Assembly: GCA_947359465.1 (NCBI GenBank)
Contig: OX375873.1
Coordinates: 39,342,437 to 39,406,436, forward strand
From: Metellina segmentata
Taxonomy: Eukaryota > Arthropoda > Arachnida > Araneae > Tetragnathidae
Direction: 5' to 3'
DNA: 64,000 nucleotides
The stretch's first letter is position 1; every line of letters starts with the position of its first letter. The position numbers and the translations under genes are program-made. Positions 22,440-34,850 of this stretch are shown piece after piece. The notes below the pieces were generated by a model. It was not told the DNA's origin and searched no databases. It saw nothing but the letters and a program-made list of their open reading frames with translations.

Positions 22440-24230
22440 ATAAGAAATTAAATTTTTCGATATTTTTTTACCCTCGTATTTCTAGTCTTTAATTTTACTT
22501 TGAGAAACACAGGGGACATTTCATCACAGACAGAAGGATAAAAATATTACCTACAACAGGTAAGATTCCGAGATTTATATAAAAATTTTAATAACACCCG
22601 GAATAAGGAAGCTTTTAAAAAATAGCTGCGGGAAGGTGGAGCTTCAGATCAGTGGTGCTTCGGTGTGATTACGTGGCGAATCTAGAAGCTCGTGCCAGGA
22701 TGTAATATGCAAAGGTTATAAAAAAGTGGGCGGAGCTTGTTTGAAACAGAACCCAAGCAAGAGCTTGTATTGGTTTAAGAGTGAAGCTTGTTTCGGAAGA
22801 ACAGAAAAAAATTAACAGTTACAGTTAACAGTAGATTAAAGTCGATACCATTGAGTAGGTATAGGTGGAGAAAGCAAGTCGGATACTTCTTCCCAAGACG
22901 AGCGTACCCAAGATAAGGTCACGGGACTTGTGTGGAAATACACCTTGTTTGGCAACGTATCGCGAATCTTGGCACACTAAAACTGTCGCGCTACTGTTTT
23001 CTTTGCCATAAATATTTGACAAGTTTAAGTAATGTGATGAAACAAAATTGAACCCATTGGATTGGGTTGTCTTTACACATTTCCTATAAAATCTTTTTTC
23101 TTGTTTTGTGATGAACGTTTTTTGAAAATTTATCAAGCAGATTTCAAAATTAATCTTAGTTTGCTTGATAACTCCAACAGCAGTGTTTGTAGATTTAAAT
23201 CATGTTTACTTTCTTGCAATAATAATTAAAATTAAAAGTGAATAATAAAAGTTAATTTTATTTTTCTTTCTTTACAACATATTAATCCTTTTTTACATAA
23301 AAATCGCCTTTTAATTTTGCATTTTATTGTTCAAATATTTTTATAACATTTCAAATGTTTACCACTTACAAAACCTGATTTAAAAAAGTAAGCCAATAGG
23401 CTTTCTAACAAAATATTGTGGTCAGATATCTTAATCCTATACATATTTTTGGCACTTATAAAATCTTGACTTGTATTCTACACTTATTTTGTGATCTTTT
23501 TTTTATTTCTAATTCTAATTATATTTTAAAAATACGATAATTTTAAAACGATACCAGACTATCCTTAGAAGTTTTTCTTTGTATCGTATAGCACGGCAAA
23601 AATTTACCATGTATTTATCCAGGTTTTAAAGAGCAACCATTAAAATCCATAACCATGCACCATTGAAATACTATGAGAGTAGGGAATGCGGTTACAGCGA
23701 ACACAAATTACAACAAGTTACGTGATTCGACCTTGTCCTCAGCCAGAGAGAGGTTGTAATTTCTATATCTACTACTCCTACTCTAAGGTCGATACTTGCT
23801 TAAGGGGTTAAATGATTTATTATTAATAATGGCTCTTGGCCGTTCACAATTTCTCCGACGAAAGTCATATTTGGGGATTTGCTGGATTGCGGTAAAATGA
23901 TTTGGGAATTTGAAGGGTTTATTGTCTTCGACAATGGGTTTTTGTTGAATATCCCCAGACATGACTGGCGTAGCTGATAACTGGTCAAAGTATGGTTTTG
24001 TAGATGAGCACTTTGGTATTAATGGATAATATTGATCTGTCAGCAATTAGGGAGTAAAGTGTGTGTCTGGCCGTTATAACATTTCTAAGGAATTTTCTAT
24101 GCAAATTCCTAGTTAAGCGCGGGTTCATCATGACACCAAGGTAGATACATCGTCCGTTAGTTCAGGATGGTCAATACCCTTTTTAAGGAGAAATGCTTTA
24201 TTATCAAATAACAAGTAAGCGAAACGTTTT
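22440..24230. other. No recognised gene
   Basis: AT-rich sequence with several short open frames on the minus strand (22825-23136 and 23783-24046). None contains a domain I recognise, and no bounded repeat is evident. Confidence 0.35.
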
Positions 24231-24239
24231 AAAAGTTTC

Positions 24240-24670
24240 ATCTTGAAAGCCAACGTACCTTATTGTGCAGCAGAAGATATGCACATTCACTCTCCATTTC
24301 AACTAAAAATTCTTTAAATTAGCGATGGTAAAGAGCTTGAGCTACAATTGTTTTGACAGTCCTAATCACCAATTCCATAACATTGGAAATTTCTTCTAGA
24401 AATGTCTGAGCACAAAGCGCTTCTTGATGAATGCTGCAATGGTGAACAAATGTCTCGTGATTAATTGTTCCTTCAAAATAGAAACGAAACATTTTCTCAC
24501 TCCAGTCATACGTTTTGCCCCATCTGTTGCAATCGAAACAATTTTGACGAGTGGATTATGATGTTTTTCCATGCATTCAATGACAACATTTGCAATATCC
24601 TCGCCACGTTTTTGACCATTCAGTGGCAATAATCCTATCTTCTTTAGGACCCAAAGAAGAAATAAATCGA
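24240..24670 (-). pseudogene. hAT-type transposase relic
   Basis: Minus-strand sequence around 24400-24660 reads ...GLLPLNGQKRGEDIANVV... followed by IVSIATDGAKRMTG and LKEQLI, matching the segment around a catalytic aspartate of hAT transposases of the FAM200/GTF2IRD2-like group (usual form TTDGAPAMTG). Continuing to about 24240 in other frames are IHQEALCAQ and a VRWLSR-like end, also typical. At the upstream side the frame runs into a SINE at about 24737. It is truncated and frameshifted. Confidence 0.6.
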
Positions 24671-24736
24671 ACAAAAAGTCGATTCGTGGCAGAGCCGCAC
24701 TAGAATAGCTAAACAACCGCGGTTTGCCTATCTCTG

Positions 24737-24995
24737 CCCTAAGGGAAAGTTCCGAGGACAACACCACGTAATATTGAACCACGGTAAGATAATAAGTCAA
24801 CACCTTAGATGGCACCCCACTCTCCAAACTTCCACACCAACCCAACGTGAGGACTTTCGGCACGAGAGATTTAAGGTGCACCAGCCGCCTCTACACCATA
24901 CGCTTACAATTATCCATACACTGATCCAGAATCAAACCAGGGACCTTCCAATGTAGAGGCGAACACCTTAACCACCAGACCGGTTGGTCGGCTAA
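24737..24995 (-). mobile_element. tRNA-derived SINE with type II head, 3'-truncated
   Basis: The minus strand reads GCCGACCAACCGG..., GGTGGTTAAGGTG and a B-box-like GGTTTGATTCTGG, then the shared body (GTGTGGAAGTTTGGAGAG, GGGGTGCCA, TTACCGTGGTTCAA) down to CTTTCCCTTAGGG. It lacks the terminal GACCGTCG...TACC tail. It abuts the hAT relic. Confidence 0.75.
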
Positions 24996-24999
24996 GTAC

Positions 25000-26520
25000 A
25001 CAGAAAAAGAAAAACAAATGAAGGGTAAAACCATGTAAGCACAAAAATACAAAATGACGAATAAAAGCACGTTATTTTATAAATTTACAAAGAAAGAAAT
25101 GAAAAAAAAAAAAAAAAAGCATATACAATAAGCAAAAACAATAAACAAAAAACAGGGAAGTGGTATTCAGAAGGAAAAGAAAATAAAGAAAAATTCAAAT
25201 TCAAAACGTTTAAAGACAACTAAAAAGACATACTAATTTCGAAGGAAAAGTCAAGTAATTTTGAGAATTTTCTCGACTTCTCAGCTCTCACGAATGTTAT
25301 TAATGTTGGAACTGAGAAATTCCGTCACTTTATGTATTTTAGTAATGATGTAGGTAAACAAAATAGATTGATAAAATTCACTTTTAAGTGATGCAAGTGG
25401 TGTTTTTTTAGTGGTGGTTACTTCGGATACCAAAAATTTCCCACAAATTTGGGTAACGGAATATCAATTATCTAAGTGTCATAAATGTAGGGATGCTGTG
25501 TTGCTTTAGTAAGACGTTAATTAAAATTACCATACCTTACCTAAAAGTAGGGAAACAAGTTTATAATTTATTACCCACGCATTTCTAGCATCGAATTCTA
25601 CTTTCAGAAGCACAGAGAACGTGATTTTATCAAAAACAAAAGTATGACAGAATAAAACTCAGGTAAAAGTATAAAAAATTACTATCTCAGCTCCCGACAG
25701 GTGATTACGAACACAGATAAGAACAGTTGTTCTTGTGTTCTGGTTGCTACTGTTCTAGTAGACGAACATCGATGTATGACACTGCCTGTGTTCTGATACA
25801 ATCAAGAGCATGAAATTTTGGGCGCTGTTCTGCATTAAGAACGCAAATAAGGACAGATTCATTGTACGTATCAGAGGAGTGAAATGTGTTTTTGCAACGG
25901 ACTGTGAAGTGTGTTTATTTGAAATTTTATATTGTACTAGCAGAAATACCCGGCATGGCTCGGGTTGAATAAATAATAACTTGATTGATTAGTCATTATC
26001 AATTACTTTTCATAAAAGAATGTTGGCATCATTTAACTATACGGGGAAAAAGAATTTGACATCCATTTGAAGTTCTCCTTCGCTTCTACAATTTACTTCG
26101 GACGCAAACATACATACATCGTGTATCAATCCATCTCATATTCGTCGTACTTCTGCTGAAAGTTTTTTTTCTAATGTGATTACTACATAAGTTTATTTTG
26201 AGTTTTCGAGTGTCGGATTTTGTCACAACCGTCGAGTTTCACCTCAAGGCCAGTTAGAAGAATGTAGCGTTCCTCTCCGCGAAGAACATATTTTACACTG
26301 CGAAATTATACTTTTCATCGCGTTGAATTTATTTATGAACCAATAAAAAAAAAATTATACCTTAAGAAAGAGTGCATTCTAAGGTTTCCTTTGATGTGCC
26401 TAATCGTGCCGTTAGAACACCAAAACACAACATAGTTTTACAGTTTCCAGGGTTGAAATGTCCTGCAAAATCAGGTACGAAAGCTGAGCCTGAAGAGACA
26501 TGGAATCTACTTAACTTATA
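25000..26520. other. No gene; possible unclassified repeat end near 25936
   Basis: The segment TACTAGCAGAAATACCCGG followed by CATGGCTCGGGT at about 25936 contains an ACCCG...CGGGT dyad and resembles ends of known arthropod repeats, but I could not define the element. The rest is AT-rich with no recognised coding sequence. Confidence 0.3.
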
Positions 26521-26526
26521 TAGTAA

Positions 26527-27373
26527 TCTATATATATAAAACACTAACGTACGTGGACCCGAAATCGACGTTATTTGTGTATCGTCGAATGGCAACAATC
26601 AACGTAAATAAAATAACCCAGATATTTTGAATTCTTGCTGTTTTTAAATAGCCGAGGTCAATTTCTATGCAAAGTAAGGAATTAAATTGTAAAAATTTAT
26701 GTTTGAACTGACTTCTTATTTCTTCCTTTGATGTAAAAGTAATTTAAACGTAATTTTGCTACCCGGTATCTGGCCACTTCAGAATTAATGTTTGCTTTTT
26801 TAATTTGATTTAGAATTCCGTGTTTGCGTATTTGAGTTGACTGCGAGATGTTGTGGACATATTTGAGGATTCCCAAGTATTATAAATATGTATTTTTTTT
26901 GGTTAATAAATCATTATTGTCTTTGTCAATATCGTTGAAAAGTCTTTTGTCGCATTATTCTATTTCACAATATATTCAGGAAATCGAAATTCAACACGTT
27001 TGAATAGATACGTACGTATTTTTTTTCTTCGGAATTTTGCATTTTTTCAAGGATTGGAATTTTATTTTTGTTTGCATTATGTGTTCTGGTATATTACCTA
27101 TTGTAGAAATATTATTTAGGAGTTAGATTTTAATGATATGTCTATTTCCTGCAAACTATCACTAGACATGTATAATTTTGTAGCGGTATATGTATATTTC
27201 GACCAACTTTCCTTAAATATTTGATTGAATACGCTCGCAATGATTTGAAGAATTGTTTCATAAAAATAAATAAAATATACAAATCAAAACATGCTTGATT
27301 ACGGTGCGTAAAAAAGTTAAAAAAAAAAGCACTATTACACACCGCCGAGCGCTAGCCGGCGCAGCCCGGCTAG
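26527..27373 (+). mobile_element. Candidate non-autonomous Helitron
   Basis: The 5' end TCTATATATATAAAA follows an A, and the 3' end is CTAG followed by T. This is the A/T target preference and TC...CTRR structure of Helitrons. Just before the end is the hairpin CGCCG-AGCGCTAGC-CGGCG, ending about a dozen bases upstream of the CTAG. There is no Rep/helicase coding capacity in the 847 bp. Structure alone supports the call. Confidence 0.5.
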
Positions 27374-27562
27374 TATAAAATATATTTCATGTTTAGAATT
27401 GAATTATACAAATTTAAAATGTATAAATAATAATTATCTAAAGAATCTTTCATTAATATATTATATTAATCAACTTTATACGCACTTAGTGAGCGACGTC
27501 TGAGATACCCCGCCACACTACTTACGAGACGTTTTGTGACACAGCAGTTAAGGGTAATATAA

Positions 27563-29345
27563 GATTTTATGCGTCGTTACTTGAATTTGATACAAACTTT
27601 GCGATTGGTCTGAAGTAGAGATGCGACATCGACAGAAAAACATCGATGTTTTGAAACATCGATGTTCAAAATTAAAACATCGATGTTGTGAATACATCGC
27701 CCCAAAAACATCGATGTTTTTAAAATTCAGTGTATTTAAACTTTTTTCCCCATTTCTTAAAACTGATTTAGCAACTAGTGATGCTATATCGACAACAAAA
27801 CATCGATGTTTTGAAATTTTGATGTTAAAAATTAAAACATCGATGTTGATAATACATCGCCGCTAAAAACATCGATGTTTTTAAAATTAAGAGTATTTAA
27901 ACTTTTTTACCCATTTCTTAAAATTGGTTTAGCACCTAGTGATGCAACATCGACAGAATAACATCGATGTACAAAATTAAAACATCGATGTTGATAATAC
28001 ATCGCACCAAAACCATCGATGTTTTTAAAATTCAGTGTATTTGAACTCTTTCTTCCATTTCTTAAAACTGGTTTAGCAACTAGTGATGCGACATAGACTC
28101 CAATACATCGATGTTTTTTTTAGAACATCAATGTTTTGAAAAAATCGACATCGATGTCGCATCCTTACTTTTCAGACGCTTCACCCTTGGCCACTTGGAT
28201 CTAAAAGTATGTTCAATTTGCCGATTATAAAAATGATGCTACTTGGTTATTTTAAAAATTTTTAAAACCGTACTTTTTTTCATTTAAAAATAAAACATCG
28301 ACAACGTAAAAACAGCGACACGTATAAACATCGATGTTACAAAAACATCGACTCCAATACATCGATGTTAAATGCATCGATGTTTTTTAAAAAACATCGA
28401 TGTTTTGAAAACATCGACATCGATGTCGCATCCCTAGTCTGAAGTAGTAAATATGTTAATGTTCATCCATAATGATCCACGAATATTTAACATAGATACC
28501 TTGCAATAAGGGCGATGATAAGCATAATCATACATATAAAAGATTGAATTAGAGAATGATATTAATCTAGGCTCCCCCTAAGAATAAGCGTGTAAAATGA
28601 AAAACAAATTAGCTAATTTTATTTAAGATAGTCTTAAAATATTTTATGTGTCGTTACTTGAATTTGAGACAAACTTTGCGATTGGTCTGAAGTAGTAAAT
28701 ATGTTAATGTTCATCCATAATGATCCACGAAAATTAAACATAGAGACCTGGCAATAAGGGCGATGATAAGCATAATCATACATATAAAAGATTGAATTAG
28801 AGAATGATATTAATCTAGGCTCCCCCTAAGAATAAGCGTGTAAAATGAAAAACAAATTTGCTAATTTTATTTAAGATAGTCTTAAACTATTTTATGTGTC
28901 GTTACTTGAATTTGAGACAAACTTTGCGATTGGTCTGAAGTAGTAAATATGTTAATGTTCATCCATAATGATCCACGAAAATTAAACATAGATACCTTGC
29001 AATAAGGGCGATGATAAGCATAATCATACATATAAAAGATGGAATTAGAGAATGATATTAATCTAGGCTCCCCCTAAGAATAAGCGTGTAAAATGAAAAA
29101 AAATTTGCTAATTTTATTTAAGATAGTCTTAAACTATTTTATGTGTCGTTACTTGAATTTGAGACAAACTTTGCGATTGGTCTGAAGTAGTAAATATGTT
29201 AATGTTCATTCATAATGATCCACGAATATTTAACAACATAGAGACCTTGCAATAAGGGCGATGATAAGCATAATCATACATATGGAAGATGCAATTTGAA
29301 AATGATATGCACCCACACAGGCTACCCATAAGAATAAGCCTGCAA
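27563..29345. repeat. Tandem repeat, ~248 bp unit, about four copies
   Basis: The anchor GATTGGTCTGAAG recurs at about 27605 (before the hAT insertion), 28681, 28929 and 29176, spacings of 248 and 247 bp. Each unit carries TGTTAATGTTCATCCATAAT and CTAGGCTCCCCCTAAG. The first unit is split by a hAT element and the last is diverged. I see no coding frame across units. Confidence 0.88.
27616..28436. mobile_element. Non-autonomous hAT element (copy B) with ACATCGATGT palindromes
   Basis: The 821 bp copy of the element at 3493-4273 starts TAGAGATGCGACATC and ends GATGTCGCATCCCTA. A perfect 8 bp duplication, GTCTGAAG, flanks it at 27608-27615 and 28437-28444. The interior again has subrepeats of about 145-160 bp, each with paired ATCGATGT sites around a TTTAAACTTTTTCCCC core. 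No transposase frame is present. Confidence 0.88.
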
Positions 29346-29365
29346 ATAAAAAAACAAAATGACGA

Positions 29366-29566
29366 GGTCCTTTAAGTTGACGAGGTCCCACCTGATCTGG
29401 CACCCCACTCTCCAAACTTCCACAGCACGTTAACGGGAGGACTTTTGAGGATACGACAAATTTAACGTTCATCAGCCCATTTTTTTTACATGACACTTTG
29501 GTTGGATTCGAAGTCGCAACACCCCGATTACTAGTCCGTTACTCTTTCAATCCAACGGGGTATTGG
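29366..29566 (-). mobile_element. tRNA-derived SINE copy (type I head)
   Basis: The minus strand reads a head with GAAAGAGTAACGG and GGGGTGTTGCGACTTCGAATCC (B box GACTTCGAATCC), then GTGGAAGTTTGGAGAG and CCACCTCG-like body. The 3' tail part is missing. A second, tail-complete copy follows directly at 29567. Confidence 0.65.
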
Positions 29567-29866
29567 CGACAGTCCACGACCGATTCCGAAGGGAAAGATC
29601 CGAAGACAACATCCACCTCGTATTTTTGATGGAACATACGGTGAGATGACGAGGTCACACCCAAGCTGGCACCCCAATCTTCAAACTTCCACGCACGAGA
29701 ACGTGAGAACATTAGAAGCCACGACAGATGTAACATGCACCAGCACCCCACACCCACCCACCCCCTCTGTGTACACGTCGGTCTTTGTCTGGACTGAGTT
29801 TCGTACTCGCAACCTTACGGCTGCTATTCCGTTTTTCGTTACTCTTCCAAACGGGTTTCCGCGGCA
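29567..29866 (-). mobile_element. tRNA-derived SINE copy (type I head)
   Basis: This copy runs on the minus strand from the head AAGAGTAACG with GGTTGCGAGTACGAAAC through GGAAGTTTGAAGATTGGGG and CTCGTCATCTCACCG to GACTGTCGCCAATA. It stands head-to-tail with the preceding copy. Confidence 0.65.
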
Positions 29867-30477
29867 TAGAAAATGTAGGTATATTTCATATCACACATAA
29901 ACACATTTCGAATGTGATTGAAAGGTTATTGTTTTTTAAATGGAATGCCATGAAATCCTGTACATACATTCACGTCTCTTTATTTTCAACTTCTTAACCT
30001 TGAGTTGGCAGTCAGTTTTTCATTCCGTACGCTCCTCCTGCTTTGCTGCCTCCTTTTTAAGTCCCTAAATTCCACACACTCGTACTTTTCTCCCGAAACT
30101 ACGTCCATTGTTGAATCCTGTTCTTTTATCTTACTCTCTCTCTGGTTCTTCCGCGCTTTGGGCATTTTTTATTTCAAGTTCAAATAACCTGTGTGCGATA
30201 TCCTTCATGAATTTCTTCGTGTTTTCTACCTTTTTCTGTATCAAGTTGTTTTATCATGTACCGATGATTAAAACTGCTCTCAATTGAGCTAGTCTGGTTT
30301 GGATGAGATAATTTCTACATGTTTACCGTCCCGCTCTGGGGCATTTGGTATGAGGGTTGGCTGCGACGCAGCCCTGCTCAGCACAAGTACTCGGGGCAAA
30401 GTGCTCCGTTCTAAGTCATCGCTCACACCCCACGCCAGCCGGCTGTACCAACCGGGGCGGAAGAGCCCCGCCCGGGA

Positions 30478-31254
30478 CGCGATATTCCACATTGACTAAC
30501 TCCCGGGCACTCGCGTCGCCAAGGATTTAGCAACTACGCCAATCCCTGATGCCAACCTCGCGCTTTCTCGCGTTTCACGAGATTATTCGCGAACCGCAGT
30601 GATCGCGCGCTGTTTGTTTACGGAGAATTTAATGTTTTGCTGTAACATTTTGTCAAGAGCTCATCCTATGTGTATTTTAAACCCGTTTTTGTGCAACACC
30701 ACTTCAACTCAATATTTGTTTTGAATTCCATAAACAGTCACATCTTTTCTGGCGTAATGCCTGAAATTAATTAAGTTTTTATGGAGACTAATTTACGAAT
30801 CGCACCCCGGCAAGAAAAGTGACAGTAGTCAAATAATAAAATTTTTGTTGTTATATCATTGAAACATATATATGACATCGTGTTGGTTAGTGAGCTGAAG
30901 CTTTCCAAACTTCTTCATTTCCTTCTCGGTTTGGATTGCACATCAAAAACGATTTTTTCGTCGTTTCAACTATACTCGTCTAATGCAAGTAAGAATTCCT
31001 TCTTCAACTCGCCTAAATATTTGTCTTTAAACGTGTCCATCTTCGATGATAGTTGATAATCAAGCCTCTGGATAACAAACAAACAATAGACGCGCTAGTG
31101 TCGACGGTACGAGACGGGCGCGTTGCATGAGGACGTGGGTTGCCAACTTACGGGGGAGGGATTACCGCGGAACGACAGACAGCTTAAAAATTCGACTGGT
31201 TTGGCAAGCTTGGCGACGCGAGTGCCCGGGAGTTAGTCAAAGTGGAATATCGCG
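30478..31254. mobile_element. GC-rich 777 bp element with 46 bp terminal inverted repeats
   Basis: The arms 30478-30523 (CGCGATATTCCAC...GTCGCCAAG) and 31209-31254 are reverse complements with one mismatch. Flanking the arms is a direct repeat CCCGGGA (30471-30477 and 31255-31261), or CCCGGGAC if the shared C is counted, consistent with a 7-8 bp target duplication. The inside encodes no recognisable transposase. The superfamily is not assignable from this sequence; an 8 bp duplication would fit hAT or P-type elements. Confidence 0.65.
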
Positions 31255-31389
31255 CCCGGGACACACCACACTGTAATGCGCGAGTGCCTTTTCTTATCTT
31301 TTATTTAGTCTTCTCCTGCCGGGAGTCTTAATTTTATTAATTTTAATTTCTTTATTCTATTGAGAACTCATCCCCTGGCAACGGGAAGT

Positions 31390-32690
31390 TTCCTTTCCAT
31401 TTATTTATTTTCAAAAAATACAAGTATACAATAGAAACAATAACAATACACAAGAAATGCTTAACAGACGGGTGCCCTTGCACCTTTAAAATAAAGCAAG
31501 GAGTATTTGCTCCAAAAAAATATACAGATGGATGCCACTTGCATCTTTAAGTAATAAGGTAATACTATCAAACTTCTTATGACGAGGCCTCCAGCTCTTC
31601 TAGTCTATTTTCCAGGATGCCTCTGGCTATCCTCATAAGTCCTTCTCGAGATTTTTGACTTGTCCATAGTTCTTTTTTCTTGATTTTTAAATAATCTTTT
31701 GGGAAGTATGATTTCCTGACTTCCCCCCATTGTTCACATCTGTATATGGCGTGGTCAACTTCTTCGGGTTCTTTCCCGCATTTGCAAATATTGGGCTTTT
31801 GGAAAACTCTATGCTGGTAGGCTGAAAATGCCCCGTGTTCAGTTATAAACTGATTTATATCGAAGGAACCTTGTAGTCTTTTATTACTGATTTTTGGGAA
31901 CGCCTCGTGAGTACTTCTTCCTTTTTGGGATTGATCCCACCTTTCTTGCCAAGTGTCTTCTTGTTCTTCTCTTAGAAGTTTTTTAATATTTTGTCCATTT
32001 CTTTTTTGAGCTTTATCTATTTCATCCTTTTTTGTTGCTTCTTTTGCTAATTCATCAGCTCTTTCATTTCCGAAGTGACCTTTATGTGCCTTAATCCATG
32101 TTTATCTGTCCTTCATATTCAATAATTTTTCTTTTTAGATTTAGAATGTTTTCGTCGTTTATTGTGGTGCTGTTTAATGCCATTAGTACCGATCTGGAGT
32201 CGGTAACTATATTTATTTCTTTGATATTATTTTCGCAAGTTAGGCTCACAGCCTTCGTTATGGCTGTTAATTCTGCATCATAAACCGTCGAATGATTACT
32301 AATCCTGACTTTTTCTTCATAAATTTCTTCCTTGTCTTTAAAAGCCACTATTGCACTTCCTGTGTTATTTTCCATCTTTGAACCATCAGTATAGATATCA
32401 ATACCTTAGTCATCTATTTCTTCTTTAAATATTTTCCAATTTATTTTCTCTATTTTCCAAGGTGGTAGGTTTTTGGTGTTTGCCAGTACAACATCCTCTA
32501 CTTTTATCTCTTGGTTTTTAATCTTGATAGGTCTTTTGTTTTTGTAGAGTTCATAGATTTTTACAAAACTCTTTAGCTTCAAGTCTAGTGGGACGCATCC
32601 AGCCAAGATTTGCATGGCTTCTGTTGGAACTGTTCTGTAGCATTTAGTTATAGACTTTAAGCAGTTTCTTTGGATTTGTAATATTTATAT
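31390..32690 (-). pseudogene. LINE 3' fragment with RNase H (second family)
   Basis: Minus-strand reading gives IYTDGSK (after an in-frame stop near 32400), TVYDAELTAITKAVS, INIVTDSRSVLMAL, then after a frameshift near 32095 WIKAHKGHFGNERADELAKEAT, which together form the RNase H core. Downstream are a KCGKEPEEVDHAIYRC zinc-knuckle-like motif and a C-terminus stopping at 31577. The roughly 190 bp after the stop is 3' UTR. It is a different LINE family from the copies at 2.0 and 13.9 kb: its protein is lysine-rich and lacks the (CAA)n tail. It is truncated 5' of the RNase H. Confidence 0.75.
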
Positions 32691-32779
32691 CTTCCTCGAA
32701 CGCGTTGCTATTTGAGCATGGACAGAATATCCCTCGTTTGAGCTCGTCTGATTTGATGGACATAACTTCCTCTGCAATT

Positions 32780-33270
32780 ACAATAGCAACCCTTCTGGGC
32801 ATACTTTAAACAAGATTTCGATACACACCTATGGGTATTTATGTCCATTTCTGCTGCAAGAATGTCGCAAACTCAGCTGTAGATTTCGGACGTGGTTCCC
32901 TGGTCCGTAAGCGTCGCTCTAACTCGTCCCGCAAATGTCCTATGGGGTTTAGGTCGGGAAGACGTTTTACATCCATATCTTGATACCACTGCTTGACAGG
33001 CTGCAACATGACATGGAGCGTTGTCGTCCTGGAAGTAACATTCGACCATTCCATAAAATTTCCAGAGCGTAGGAAGAACATGATTGTCCAAAATGTTCAT
33101 GTAGACGTTGGCGGTTTAATTGACCAGGAACAACATGGAAAGGTCCCGGGCCATACCACGAAAAACAACCCCAAACAAGTAGTCGCATTTTATGAAAATC
33201 CGCTGGCGTCCGCTCCATTATTGTAGGGTAGTGTAAATCGCGTATCATCATTAATCGTATTCTCAAACGG
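32780..33270 (-). pseudogene. Tc1-like transposase relic (C-terminal half)
   Basis: Three overlapping minus-strand frames give one transposase: LLVWGCFSWYGPGPFHVV, then FQDDNAPCHVA (second catalytic aspartate region), then PDLNPIGHLRDELERRLR with the third acidic residue replaced or shifted, and SMPRRVAIVI at the C-terminus. At least two frameshifts and a stop make it non-functional. It lies upstream of the LINE fragment on the same strand. Confidence 0.75.
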
Positions 33271-33680
33271 CCGGAGGGTAAAGTGATCCACGGATTAAAA
33301 TGATACGCTCGTTGTTATTGCTACTTCCGTCTCCTCACAGTCACGTGATATTATTTACATACGGAACGGGCGTATCAATTACGGAGTACCTTGCAGAGAA
33401 CTGCGAACCTCCACATCAGAATTAATAAGGAATTTAATGATTGTAGACTTAAAAGTGGGGGAAGAAAGTTGAAGGTAGTGGCAATTCACTATGAAAAAGG
33501 TAAATAATTGAGATAGACGATAGAGTTTAATAATTGATACAATTAGGAGTCCAATTCAAGTTCCAAAGGTGGGGGGAGACAAAGAGGAAGGGCGACCAAT
33601 CAGTACCGAAAAGAAGTGGCAAAATGCATGAGCTGTGGTGATGATTTGGAAGTTTGTGGTGATAAGATGAAAAAAAAAAG

Positions 33681-34850
33681 TCAGTGTGGGGAGTCCAGGA
33701 GACTCACCAAGGGGTCCCTGAGCTCACCACACCGACGTTTTTTGCGAGGGGGAAAAGTGTGGAAATCACGATCAAGATGGGTTTTGGGTCTCTTGCGAGA
33801 TTTCATAAGGGAGGTGTCATATGATGGGAGGTTTTGTAAAAGTGGGTTTGGGACACGTGAGAGTCTATTGAAAAATTTTGTAGAAAGGGTCTTAATGTAT
33901 TCAAAGATTGGTTCGATATTAAGATCTCTGTGAATGACTTCACGGCGCACATAATACGGGGCGTTGACCATTTGGAGGAGAATAGTATTTTGAAGGGATT
34001 GTAGGTACTTGATATTAGTTTTACATGTGGATCCCCAAACAGGGGAAGCATAAAGAATAGTGGGACGGATAAGAAATTTATAAATAAGGATTTTGTTTTT
34101 CAGTGAGAGGTGGCTATGACGTCCAATGAGTGAGGATAGGTTAGATATAAGAGCAAGCGTCTTTTTACCAATAGTTTTGATATGGGGGGTGAAAGTGGGG
34201 TAGGTATTTAAAATTTTTAACAAATGGGATGGGTTCGTTATAAAATTTAATGTTTTGAAGTTGAGAGGGAGATTTGTTAGAAAACATAAGGAGTGCACAG
34301 TCAGAGGCGTTAATTTTGATTTTCCAGTTGGTGAGCCAGAGCTGGAGTTTGTCGACATAATTTTGAATCTGTTTAATAAGAAACCTCCTATTATTATTTT
34401 GGTACATAATGGCAGTATCATCAGCATAAATGTCGAGAGAAGTTCTTGGTCTAGTAGGAAAACCATTAATATATATGTTGAAAAGAAGGGGTGAAAGGAG
34501 AGATCCTTGGGGTACACCTGCTTGGATACAACGATGTTGAGATAAGGTGGGGTTAACTTTAACTTGGAATGTGCGTTGAGAAAGGAAATTTTGAATGATT
34601 TTGATAATTTGAGGGGGTACTTTAAGTTTAATGAGTTTATGAAGGAGCCCTTCGTGCCAAACACGATCGAAAGCTTTAGCAATGTCGAGAAAAAGGATGC
34701 CAGTGTGAGCGGAGTTGCTGAGTCCATGATATATTATTTACATGTGTTACGACGCTCAAATCGGTAGCCATACTTATCAAGCATGTACTTCATCGCAGAA
34801 TTGATTCCAAATTGTGATTTTAATAGAACGCATATGGCATTTTAATTTGG
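33681..34850 (-). pseudogene. LINE reverse transcriptase fragment, frameshifted
   Basis: On the minus strand, reverse transcriptase motifs appear in alternating frames. From the upstream side they are FLDIAKAFDRVWHEGL (motif A), GVPQGSLLSPLLFN and IYADDTAIMY with the catalytic ADD. Then the 348-codon frame carries RPTILYASPVWG, SLQNTILLQMVNAPYYVRR and a C-terminal basic segment. The long frame at 33681-34727 reads the upstream half out of register, so the copy has a frameshift near 34165-34250. This Jockey-like layout lacks a visible RNase H. Confidence 0.75.
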
